Below are positions 26,701 to 39,504 of a stretch of DNA of 64,000 bases, one piece after another; positions within the stretch are counted from its first letter, which is position 1, and each line of letters begins with the position of its first letter. The position numbers and the translations under genes were made by a program. Under the pieces are notes generated by a model. That model did not search any database and had not been told where the DNA came from. It saw nothing but the letters and a program-made list of their open reading frames with translations. The DNA is from Liolophura sinensis (Eukaryota; Mollusca; Polyplacophora; Chitonida; Chitonidae), in assembly GCF_032854445.1 (NCBI RefSeq), contig NC_088302.1:47652521-47716520 (forward strand), read 5' to 3'.

Positions 26701-29700
26701 AGTCGTCTGGTAAAACTTACAGCTTAAAATTTTTGGATAAAAACTTGATTGTGAAATGACACCCAGAGCATGGGATTGTTTGCACTTCAATTACTAAACC
26801 ATTCCACTCATCTGACTATTCCTGCTGCTGTACTAAAGGGTTTTCCACCTACATTTGACAGCAGTTTAGCTCCTGGAAGCCAGAGACCCCCATGCTGTAC
26901 TTACACCTTCTTTCGCAGAGAATCATCATTAATGAACAAGAGGGATGCCCTGGCAGGTTGCTTTAGTTTCTTTCGTTCTGGGTAGTACTTCCTGATCTGT
27001 AAAGAACACAAACACAGGTGTTATGATGCTCCAACCTCTGATCATATTGATTTATTTACTTATTTGACTGGAATTCTATGCCGTACTCAAGAAAAGTTCA
27101 CTTATATGTATATGATAGCGGCTAGCATTGTGGTGGGAGGAAACCGAGCAGATCCCGGGGGAAACCCATAACCATCTGCATGTTGTTGGTAGAACTTTCC
27201 ACCTACAACCAGACTTTGTATGCTTACAAAATGTATATCTGAGCACAGTCTGAGAGAATTGCTACATAAATGTCCAATAACAAAAAAAATTAAAGCTGTT
27301 ATCCAACAGCATTGCTGGGGTCCATGTGACTATGAAGTTCACGATAATGGTAAAAAAACATGAAAAAAAATGTAAAAGAGTGTACTGAATTTGAGCCCTA
27401 CTCTGCCAAGCATCATTTACAATTGGCCAAATACTGAAGACTAGAATAGAGATTAGGCGGCTTTGATCTTCCACTGATACCCCAGGACAAAAGACAGAAA
27501 GAATACATTGTTAAGTTGGTGCCCCAGAGCAGAAGACAGAAAGAATATACTGTCGCAGAGCTGATGACCCTTCCCACGGTACACTTCAGTCAATGGTTTT
27601 ATGTCGTCTAGCACTAAGCTCCCGTGTTATTTACATATATGTAGGATGGTTTTGTCAATTTTTTGTTGTTTTTTTGGTCACAACATTAAAACAACACAAA
27701 GTACAAAAATAATTCTTGCAGATTTGTAATTGGGACATCAATGGCCAACATATAGTGTGTTTGTTTAATGACTTTAAGTAGTTTTAAAAACTGACCTACT
27801 TTTGAGCCAAGTTCATTGGTCAGTTTTGGCCTTATTTGCATACCAACCTAAAAGTTTTTTACAATATGGGTAGGGCAATCCACCTAAAAACAGTAAAAGA
27901 AAAGTTTATCTCGACAGGTTTAGCCATTTTTTTTTAGCTAATCAATAAAATTCAAAATGGGCGCTTAATCACGAGACTGGTAAAACAGCAGAAAACATCA
28001 ACAGTTGCTTCATATATTCCAAGGTTTGGTTTTTCTACCAGTTTAGGAGACATAACAATTTTACGACTTGACCAAGAAGAAGAATAATAACTAGAACTGC
28101 ATACAGTTATACAGCTTCCAAGTGGTCTGTACACACAGCTTTAGCATCCACTTTCTAAAACTTTCCACATTCTCCACCACAGACCGTTCAATAGTTCTAT
28201 GCTCTTCTGAAAAGACCCCAGGTTTGTCTAACAGGAGCAAAAAAATAGACATAATCCACATAAGACAATAAACTCTCCGAACAAGTGAATTGCATGTACC
28301 TTGTGGAAAGCACATCTCATATTTTCAACGGAAAAAGGAGTAGGCTGGATTTGAACCCCAGCTTGCTATGACTGGTGGTCTGGTGCGTAATAATTTCATG
28401 GTAATTGAAGAGAAAAGGAGAAAAATTGGCAGGAATCAATTGGATTTGAACCGGTGACTGCTAGGAGCGATGTTTATTGGGGCCATGGTGAAAGACAGTG
28501 AAAGGAAAAAAAACACTGCTCTAAAAGAGATCTACTGGTCCTGTTGCCAGACAGAATTAGAATACAAGCTTTGTAACCAGCACTTTGCAGTGGACGGGTT
28601 CCATACAGTCTAGCACGAAGCTCCCGTGCTACTTGAACGGGAGGTCTCGTCAATGTTTGTATGAATGTATGTAGCTGGGGGGAGCGGGGGAATGGGGTGA
28701 GGGTTTACATCATACTGTACTTCATATTTTTAATGGTTTTTTGGTCATAACCTGAAAACTATACCAAGTAAAAAAATAATTCTTACAGATTTGTAATCCG
28801 GACGTCAAGCAGTACTAGACAGTGTGTTTATTTAATCATTTTAAGCAGTTTTTAGACTTGACCTACTTTTAAGCTAATTTCCTTCGTCCGTTACAGCCCA
28901 AATTGCATATCAAACAAAAAGGTTTTTTTTACAATATAGGTACAGCCATCCACTTAAAACTTGCAAGAGAAATTTCATCCAAAGATCATTAGTTGACTTA
29001 CAAGTCTAAGATAACAAGTTTTTAAACGCATTTTAATGGCAAAACTGTAAGTCCTAGCTCTCAGTCAAAAATGAAGATCTGTGGTTGATCTATCTACTGA
29101 CCAATTTTCACCTTCATGGCTATTACAGTGTTCGGTCATGTGACATTTGAAAAATGACACTGAAATGAGTTATAATTGCAATTTAAAGAAAAACTATAAA
29201 TCATCGCAAATACCTAAAAACATGGTTGTATTCAGCAGGCCAAACTACATCTAACTGCTATACTGTTTTTTCAGAATTCATCCGCAGATCATCACGTGAC
29301 AAAAATCACCAACAGCGAGCTTCCACATTTCTCAACTGATTTGTATAAAATTTTCAATCCTGATACCCCCAATAGACTTGTACATGCATATCAATTTTCA
29401 ATGCAATTGGCTCAGCAGTTCTGGAGAAGACGTTTCTTTTAGATTTCCATGCTGCTCCAAAATTGCTGAAAAGTGAGTCACAGGTGGGTAAAGTTTTATG
29501 CTCCTGCAGGTAGCCCAAGTGCAAAACGAGAAAAACAGTTGTCAGAAAAGAAGAAAAATAATCTGAGCTAGAACAATAATCTTCCTAATAATAATCTAAC
29601 CAATTTCAAGAGGTGTCCCACTTGGATACTAGCATGGACCCCAATTACACCATCATCCAGTCCTACACTTATATCACCTCTGTCAATGCCTTTTCACACG

Positions 29701-32700
29701 CATCAGCAACATGCTATTACAAGATTCTTTACTGTATGTGTAAAAAGGTTACTTGTACATTAAAATGTAAATATTAAAATGTTCCTAATTCAAAAATTCT
29801 TTCCAAGAACTCCTGCACACAAGTAAAATGTTGAGAACTTAGAATCTCAAAACTACAACGTGAACACACAGAAAGTCAGAAGTGACTTACCACAGCAGGC
29901 CAGTATGGCCAGCCTTTCACCTTTGCCCACACAATGTCTCCACCTGACAGTTGGAATTCTAAATAAACAAAAACAGTTTGTTATACGAGTTTAATCTTTT
30001 TCTAACTGTATGAATTGATCATGATTTCTGGGTTTTTCATGCTGGAGGGACCACATGAGAGAGTGAAACAAGGACCTGTGACATACAATTTGTTTATTTG
30101 ATTCGTGTCTTATGCTGTACTCAAAAATATATCGCTTCCACAACCATCCACAAGTTGCTGCCATACCTTCCCACATATGGCCAGAGGACAAGTCATCATA
30201 CGCTCGACTTGAACTCACCGCAAACGCATTGAAGAGAGGCTCCTGGGTGATTGTGCTGTGGTGGCACACTAACCACCCTGGGACACACAAGGACAGAATG
30301 GTAACTTCCATTGTGTGTCTTTACAATAATGCATACGGATGTAGTGTGAGATGGGGCCTGATACAGACTGTTCGATAAGGCCTGAAATAGCCTGTCATGG
30401 GACATGATATACATGTACGCTGATGAGGTCTGATACAGTCTACGATGGAACTAGGCATCTTTGATTTAGCCATCATTCATGATGTGACTGGCAGCTAGGA
30501 CTCCATATGCTATGAGTTTGTGATGGAACCTACCTAACATACATGTACATGTAGGGTATGATTGGACTAGGACCTGGCTGATACAGTCTACCATGTGACT
30601 GGGTCCACATTCATTTATTATGACCTGGCTGATACAGTCTAAGATGTGACCGGGCCCATAGTCATTTACTAGGACCTGGCTGATACAGTCTGCGATGTGA
30701 CTGGGCCCATAGTCATTTACAAGTATGTGACTGGGCCCATACTCATTTACTAAGGCCTGGCTGATACAGTCTACGATGTGACTGGGCTCATATTCATTTA
30801 CAAGGACCTGGCTGATACAGTCTACCACGTGACTGAACACATATTCATTTACTAGGACTTGGCTGATACAGTCTACCATGTGACTGGGCACATATTCACT
30901 TGGTAGGACCTGGCTGATGCAGTCTACCATGTGACTGGGCCCATATTCATTTACTAGGACCTGGCTGATGCAGTCTACCATGTGACTGGGCCCATATTCA
31001 TTTACTAGGGCCTGACTGATACAATCTATGATTGGACTGGGCATACATAACTGATATGGCCTATGATGAGACTGGGCACACATGCATTTAATAAAACCTG
31101 GCTGATGCAGATAGGTAAAGATGTCATTTAGAAAGCGGATGAAGTAACAGTATTATCGTTAATAGGGATTACAGTTTCTGAATATGGCACAGATTCTAGT
31201 GATGAAATCTGGCTGAGACCACTGCGGGTTTCAAACCAGCGACCTCAGAGTCAGGCACCAAATCGCCAGCAATACATGTCAACTGTCTAGACAAAAACAG
31301 AAGGTAGCTGACCGGTAGACTTTACAGCGAACATGCATTACCCCTCTGATGATCACAAACGACGTCACTCCCTTAGGTGAATATATCAGATAGGTATAGA
31401 TGTCATTTAGAAAGCGGATTAAGTAACAGTATTATCATTAATAGGGATTACACTTTCTGAATATAGCACAGATTGTAGTGCTAAGGTTGCTGGTTGGAAA
31501 CCCACAGTGGTCTCAGCCAAATTTCAGCACTAGAATCTGTGCTATATTCAGAAAGTGTAATCCCTATTAATGATAATACTGTTACTTAATATGTGGGAAG
31601 GTCAGCAACCTGCGGATGGTTGTGGGTTTCCCCCGGGCTGTTTCCACCCACCATAATGCTGGCCGCCGTCGTATAAGTGAAATATTCTTAAGTACGGCGT
31701 AAAACACCAATCAAATAAATAAATAAATAAATAACAAGGTACACATTCATTTAATAGGACCTCACTGATGTAGTCTATGAATGGACTCTGCACATATCTG
31801 TAAAACCTTAACCTGGCTGATACAGGCTTGATTGGAGACATACCATGCTTGATTGGAGTGAGTCCCTCAGGTAGCTCATCTTCGCTCTCACTGTCACAGG
31901 TGTCCTGGTAAAGATTTTCGTCAAATCCCATGCTGAAACACACAACACACACAATTATAAATATGGCATATTCAACTCAAGATATGAAAACATTATTCGG
32001 AAAAAAAACTTAGAATTGGTAGCAAAGCTATGCCTATATGAAACACATGAATGCAAAACTTCCGCTTAATGCATAAAGAACTGAAATGAGGAACTTGGTA
32101 ATTTACAGTAAATAATATGCTCACGGAGCATCAGTGATGGAACATTCTCCTTGCGCCACTGTGCTTTATATGCATGTAAAACTTCAGTTCAATACATACA
32201 ATACTTTTTAAGACACCAACCCTAACCTTTTGTTTTAAAATTGACTGTTGTACACAATACACTAAGTCAGGTATTTAGTAACATACAGTACTTAATATGT
32301 ACACACGGAATCAAAAATGGCATATCCCTCTCGTGCTATTCTGCTCTACATGTGTGCAAATCCTTAGCGCTATTCACGCAGTATTTTTTGAGAAATAACC
32401 CAGAACACTTTGTTTACAAACATTGATTCTTATACACAATACACTATGTCAAGAATTCAGTAAATTACGGTACTTAATATGTACACACCGAATCAAAGAT
32501 GGAATATCCCCATCGTGCTACTCTGCTCTACATGTGTGCAAACCCTGAGCTCAATACATGCAGTACTTTTTCAGTAATTTATGGTACTTTTTATGTACCA
32601 CATGGAATCAATGATGGAACATTCCCTGTAATGTGGTATAAGGTTTGAACAACTCTGTACCACACTCACCCTAGAGTTTTGACTACTCTGTACCATATTC

Positions 32701-35700
32701 ACTGTGATGTGGTGTGGCGTTTTGACTACTCTGTACCATATTCACTGAGATTTGGTATGGAGTTTTGATTACTCAGTACCACATTCACTGTGATGTGGTA
32801 TAGAGTTTTAACTACTCTGTACCACATTCACTGTGATGTGGTATAGAGTTTTGACTACCCTGTACCACATTCAATGTGATGTGGTATGGCGTTTTGACTA
32901 CTCTGTACAACATTCACTGTGGAGTTTTAATTACTCCATACCACATTCAATCATGCTCTTTCGGCCCCAAAAATAGTACGCTTTTACATTATGTTCAATT
33001 TTGAGCTTCTCTGCTTTACTCTGCTCCACATTCACAATGCTGTGGTTTGGAATAACGTCAGTGAACTTCAGATCATACTCTTGGCCAATGGCCAACAAAT
33101 ACCAAATATTTTCCCCAAATATTGTCTTTTGCTAAAATCCACCATTTAGCAGAGAATTTAGACAAAGTTTCAAGCCAGTGTGACAGGAAGCTTTCCCCTA
33201 AAATTCATTTACTGATTGAGAACTATCAATGCTATCACAGTCAGGAAATTTCTGACACATGAACTACATTCAAACCCTTTTTTTTTTTTTTTTGTTAAAT
33301 GAACGATTTGTAAACAATTACAATAAACTATTGACAGGGTCAGAGGCAGAATCCACAAAGACATATTTGGCTTGAGTCAAAATTTAAACCATTGTAACCA
33401 TGCTTAGTTTTTAGTTATGAAAGTTGAAATTTTGACATGTTTATCTTAAGATAACATTTCTCATGTGGTCACAATTTCAGTTTACAGGACTCAAAAATAA
33501 GCTCTAAAATCATATTTCAAATTCTGATCAAAGTGAAAACTGGCTATGTGAGATCAGCCCCAGATAATAGAGTATTTGCAAGATTCTTCTGTCTTCTTGT
33601 TGAGGATTTCAGCAAGTATCTTTGGCTTTACATAATGCTTTCCCAATGATCTGCTAATTTAATCTGTCCGAAGATACCCGAATGTCAAAGTTCCTCAACT
33701 TTACCTCACATCTTTGATTATTCTGTGCCACAAATTGTAAAGTGTAAGGTCCGTGATAACAGCTCCACCGCGAGCCAATGTTTATTTGTTTTGTAAACCG
33801 ATGATTAATAAGGTATACATCTATCTATCTATCAACATCTATCTATCTATCTATCAACATCTATCTATCTATCAACATCTATCTATCTATCTTTTTTTTT
33901 TTTTTTTTTTTTTTTTTGTACGCCACAGCAATCTAGGCTGTGGGAAAACAGAACCAAGTCTGTCCGCGGTATGTAAAACTTACCTACATCCTTACTAACA
34001 GGACCAGCCCATCATTATATGACTAAAACGTCACAACCGGCAGACAGATAGAGCCAGGACAGACACAAGAAACAAATATCCATTAAAATTTACAGTAAAA
34101 CTTCCGCCTTAGAATAGGCGGAACTGCTGAAAACGTGAAGTCATGACACCAGGTCACGAACAATTGCCAGATTAAAATTGGACAACGGGCCTGCCGTTCC
34201 GCAGAACACAAAGAATAGAATTGCGACACCAGGTGGTCTTGAATGTCGCCAACTTTCCCAGCCTGCGATGCCGTTCAAAAACAGTCAGCAAGTGGTACTG
34301 CAGGTCCCTGTGGAAAAGGCTGGGCACCACCTTAAGATGGTCGATCACGTGATTGTGCGCTACCACGTAGCACCGATGCCTCCAAATTGACCAGATACAA
34401 AGAAACACCTGATCTCTGACGACCGGTTTCAATGAAGAAGGCACTTGTCTCAAGTCCCCCCACAACACATCTTCCAGGCTGAACGAGAACCCTCGTCCAA
34501 GGACGCGCCCAATTGTCCGTTCCAACATCTGCCACATGCTGGACGCAACCGGGCAATGCCACACAAGGTGTTCTACGGTCTCGTCTTGAGACGAGCACAA
34601 AGGACAGTCGGCAGATACAGACAGTCCTGCTCGGACTAACTTATGCCCGACCCACCACTGTCTGTGCCACAGCAGCCAAACAGCCTCCTTAGCTCGCTTG
34701 TCTACCCCAGACTTCCAGAGCGATAAAAACAAGTTCCTCCAGGACGATGGCACCCAACCCAACTGTTGCCACTTCTGGACTCCGGCAGGGGTTACGTCGT
34801 TGTCCACCAGAAGGATCGGATACCATCTCCTGGAGGAAAGCTGAGAAAGGTCCTGTTGGTTAACCTGATACCTCGTCCGGCTGGGATTCGTTACAGTATC
34901 CGGCAGACTGAACCATGCCTTCGGTATTGCCCTTCGCACAGCTGCTAGGTGACGCCAATTGACGGACTCCAAGACCAGCCACACTCTGGTGCCTCCATCC
35001 ACAATATCCGACAATCGCCGGAAACTGGGCGTGGCCGTCTTACCAGGCATCAAGGGTCTTCCACCCTCTCCTAAAATTAGGGGATTTCCATACAAAGGCT
35101 GATCCAGAGCTTCCTGCCACGAAACCGGATCAGCCTCAGTCCGTTTCAGCTTAAAGAAGGTTTTCAGATGGTCGAAGTACCACCGAGGAAGAGAACTGAA
35201 ACGCGTTGGAGCTTTAAGCAGCCGGAAAAAGTCAACCACAGCGTGGGGTTCACTTTTCGACGCCACAAGCCTCCGGCCTACCTGAGCCCACCGAGACGAA
35301 CTCAACATAAGCCGCTCCAAAAAGGCCAGCTTTAAGGACTGAACCTTCTTGGGGATATCTACGAGGCCTAGACCTCCACTTGCCTTGGGGAGGGTACAAA
35401 CTTTGGAAGAGACCAGAGGCTTTTTGCTCTTCCACAAAAAATCCCGACACATCCCAACTAATGTGTTCTCCTTATCCGCCGGCAAGTCAAAAACTGAGGC
35501 AACATACCACAATTTCGACATTGCCAGCAAGTTTAACACAAAGACTCGCCCAACAATGCTTAGGCCTCTCTTGCTCCATCCCTTGAGGGTGCTGCCGACC
35601 TTCTGGATGCGGTCATTCCAGTTAACAGAAGCCGCGTTTTTTGCACCTTGTTTTACCCCCAAGAGTTTGACGTGATCCTGTGACCATTCAATACCCAAAG

Positions 35701-38700
35701 GAGTATCAGCACGACCCTTCCAAGCACCCAAGAATAACCCTTTTGACTTGGATCTGTTGACTTTGCAGCCAGACGCTTTCTGGTACTTGTTCAAGACCGT
35801 CTCAGCAATGTGGAAGTCTTCATCATCTCCAACGAAGAGAGATGCGTCGTCGGCATACTGGGAGATTTTGATCGGTTCTTCGACATCAGGGACTCTCACT
35901 CCCTTCATGTCAGAAGACCTCACAACCACCCCAAGAACCTCTGCGGCCAGAACGTAAAGCAGGGGAGACAGAGGACAGCCCTGGCGAACTCCACGCTCGA
36001 GGAGAACAGGGTCACCAATAAAACCATTCACCATTACACGACTTACAGGAGACTTGTAAAGAAGCCGGATCCATTTACAAAAAACAGGCCCGAACCCCAT
36101 CCGCTCCAACACTTTGTGCATAAAAGCCCATTCCAAACGATCAAAAGCCTTCTCGTTATCAAGGCTTATGATTGCCGCCTCGATATCCTCGTCTTCGACC
36201 AGCTCTATAAGGTCCCGAACAAGGAAGCTATTGGTGAGGATTGACCTCCCTGGCACAGAACAGGTCTGATCACTGTGAACAACAAGGCCCATCACGGATC
36301 CAAGTCTGCGGGTTAGCGCCTTCGTGATGATCTTATAATCGGCACACAAGAGTGAAATCGGCCTCCAATTCCGCAGGTCCTCTTTTGGCCCCCGCTTGTG
36401 AACGAGCCTGACAAGAGCCTGCTGCATTGAATCGGTTAACTCACCCTGCTCAAAAGCCTCGTTGGCAACGTCCAGCAGGATAGGGCCTAGGACATCCCAG
36501 AAAGCCAAATACAGTTCGACAGGAAGACCATCGATACCTGGGGACTTGTTCAGCGTCATGGACTTTGCTGCAGAGTGCAGCTCTTCCAAAGTGAACGGCT
36601 GTTCACAGATCGCGGCCTCCTGAGGAGGCAAGACCTGGGAGATCTGGGAGATCAACTCCTCCATGCAATTTCTCTCAACTCCCTCTGAGGTGAAGAGGCT
36701 CTGGTAGAAATCGCATGTGGCTTGCAATAAATCCTCGGTGGACCGGACTGAACGACCATCAGGAGTTGCTACTTCGCGGATAAGCTTTTCAGTAGCACGC
36801 GACTTCTCCAAAGAACAGAAATAGCGAGTGGGGTTCTCGCCTTCCACCTGCCACTTGACTCTGGCACGAACGGCGGCTGCTTTATAAGCCTGTTGCTCAC
36901 CAGACCGCACTTTACGTTTCAGACCTTCCAACAAGTCAACTAGATGGGTCTCCCCATCACTAACTCTTTTAGAGACCTTGTTGTAATCCTTTAGGAGTTT
37001 ACGTTGAGCCCGTTTACGGCGACGTGCCCTAGCCCTACTGTAGGACAGTGCTACCCGCTTAAGCCCAGATTTGCCCTCCTCCCAGAATTCAGCAGCAGAC
37101 CTAAAAAAATCCCTCTCTGACATCCAAGCGGCAAAATAATCTCGCATGTTCTTGTGAAACTCTTCGTCATTCAACAGGCTGACGTTGAGCTTCCAGAACC
37201 CCGGACCTTTCTCTACCCAGTCCCCTGAATCAAATTTGGCTGTGACCATAGTATGATCAGACATGGCAGTGGGTTCATGACCTGCATGAACCAGATGTCC
37301 AAGGAGATCCTTGCTACAATACACTCTATCCAGACGCGAAGAGTGCGCACCAGTTGGCGAGGTCCAAGTGTATTCATGGGCATCAGGATGAAGGAACCTG
37401 AAAGTATCCGACAGAGAATATGTTTTTATCAAAGTTGCCAAAGGAGCAGTAGACGAATCAGAAGCTACCGCGGCCATGCTTCGCCTATCTATTAGGGGAT
37501 CTAAGACGCAATTGAAATCGCCTGCCAGGAACAGTTTCTAGACCTTGGAAAAACCGACGACGGTCAGGAACATATGTTGGTGCATGTACGGCGACAAACG
37601 TAAAATCAAAGCCGGAATACTCCGCCTCAACCTTGACCCAACGACCACCGGGATCAGTGACAGATGACACTATGGTCCCCGAGGCGAGGAAAGAAGCAAG
37701 AAACACAATAGCCGTGCCCGCTCTATGATTCGAGCCGGAAGAGGAAAAGACTTTCCCTTTCACAGCTGTTTCAAACCGGGTTACGTCATTGACGTCAGTA
37801 AAATGCGTCTCTTGTAGAAAAGCAACATCTGCTTTTAATGACCTGAAGGTATGGCCAAGGGAAAATTGCTTCCAGTCCGAAAGCAAACCCTGACAATTTA
37901 GTGTGACAACATTCAGAGCCATTATGGATCTATTTAAGTTTTGTTTTTCTCGACTTCTTGTACAGGGCAGCCTTGCGTGCAGCAAAGTCCTCCTGGGACA
38001 GGTAAATGACTTTCCTCTGTTTCCTGACTTTCTCAATTTTTGAGTCGCGGCGCATGGTCCGATAATGGACTCCTAAAGAAGTGGAGACAGGGACTAAAAC
38101 CTCGCCTTGATCGTTTGCGTATGCCGGCATTGACTCGTCTAGGTCTTCTCCCGGAACGGAATCCTCCATTTCCGACGTCGTGTCGTCCATGGGGATAACC
38201 GATCCAGAGGCTTCAATGCCGCTAACTTGGTCTTTTGAGGTGTCTACAAAAATGGCCTCTGAAGCGGTGCTCCATAAGGACTCATTTATATCTTGTTTTG
38301 CAACTGGCTGGGAAAAGGTAAATGACTGACTCCACAAGTCTTGTGAAGAGTCTTGCTCGGGAGACTGACCGGTCGAGCTGTACGGAACCAACGGTTCAGT
38401 GAAACTCAACGATACTTCCTCCTGTTGGACCTGGCTAGAAACTGATGAAATACCATCATCTGCATTTTTGTCCACATCATTTTCCTCCTCTTTACCTCCT
38501 TCATTGCTACCTCCCTCCAGCCCATCCTTACCATTATCCATAGCATCTTTATCATTCCCGTCCTCTGCCTCATTCACCTCATTTTTATCATCATTACCCA
38601 CTACATCATTGCTACTCTCCTGTCCACCATTCGTATCCCCATTCACCATTTCACAATCATCCTCAGCCTCATTACTATCATCCGTGTCATCATCACTGTC

Positions 38701-39451
38701 ATCCTTTCCGTCATTATCTCCCTGCTCATTGTCATGATCATCATTATTCATATCCTCGTCGTCCTTATTACCATTATGATCCATCGCAACTGCGATGTCA
38801 TCTTCATCCCCACTACTTGTCAGATTATCGCTACTCTCAGTGTCCAGATCTTGAGGACAATTCTTTTGGAAATGACCTTCTTGCTTGCAAATCAAACATT
38901 TGTTTTTCAGTGGGCAGTCATTTTTTAGGTGGTCTGTCGCCTGGCACAGGTGACAAGCTCGCACCTGCCCTCTGTACCAGACTGGTAACCGAAAAGATGC
39001 TCCCACCCATATGGCTTCAGGAATGGTGGACGAAATGTTGCTCATCCATACTCTCCTAACCCCATTTTGCAAGGTTCTGTCGAACAGGTAGCATTCTCGT
39101 TCAACAGAGTGCACCGTTCCAAACTGTTTGAGAACAGCCCCTATCCGTTCATCCGGAATCTCATAAGGGCTCTTCACCTTCACCAAAGTTCTGGATTGCT
39201 CAACTTCATAAACCGGACAGTTTACTCCATTAAGTACCAGATCTTCATTAAGTAATTTTTGCTTGACCTCCTCATTGGCAACAGTGACATTCCACAGATC
39301 GCCAGTAACGTGGACCAAACCCCTCAACACTTTGGGTCCGCTGCCGATGCGTTCCTGCAACCCATGATAAACTTCAATGGCTTTTACATTGCCTTTAATT
39401 CGCAATTTAAGGCTAAGAGGCCTTTTAATGCGGAAAGCCATTCTGTTGGTT

Positions 39452-39504
<53 letters not shown>

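Noticed and set aside
34178-37495. Several + strand frames of 60-144 codons
   Set aside because: Shadows of the LINE ORF2 on the opposite strand.
38399-39255. Ser/Pro-rich + strand frames
   Set aside because: Antisense to the acidic region of LINE ORF1.
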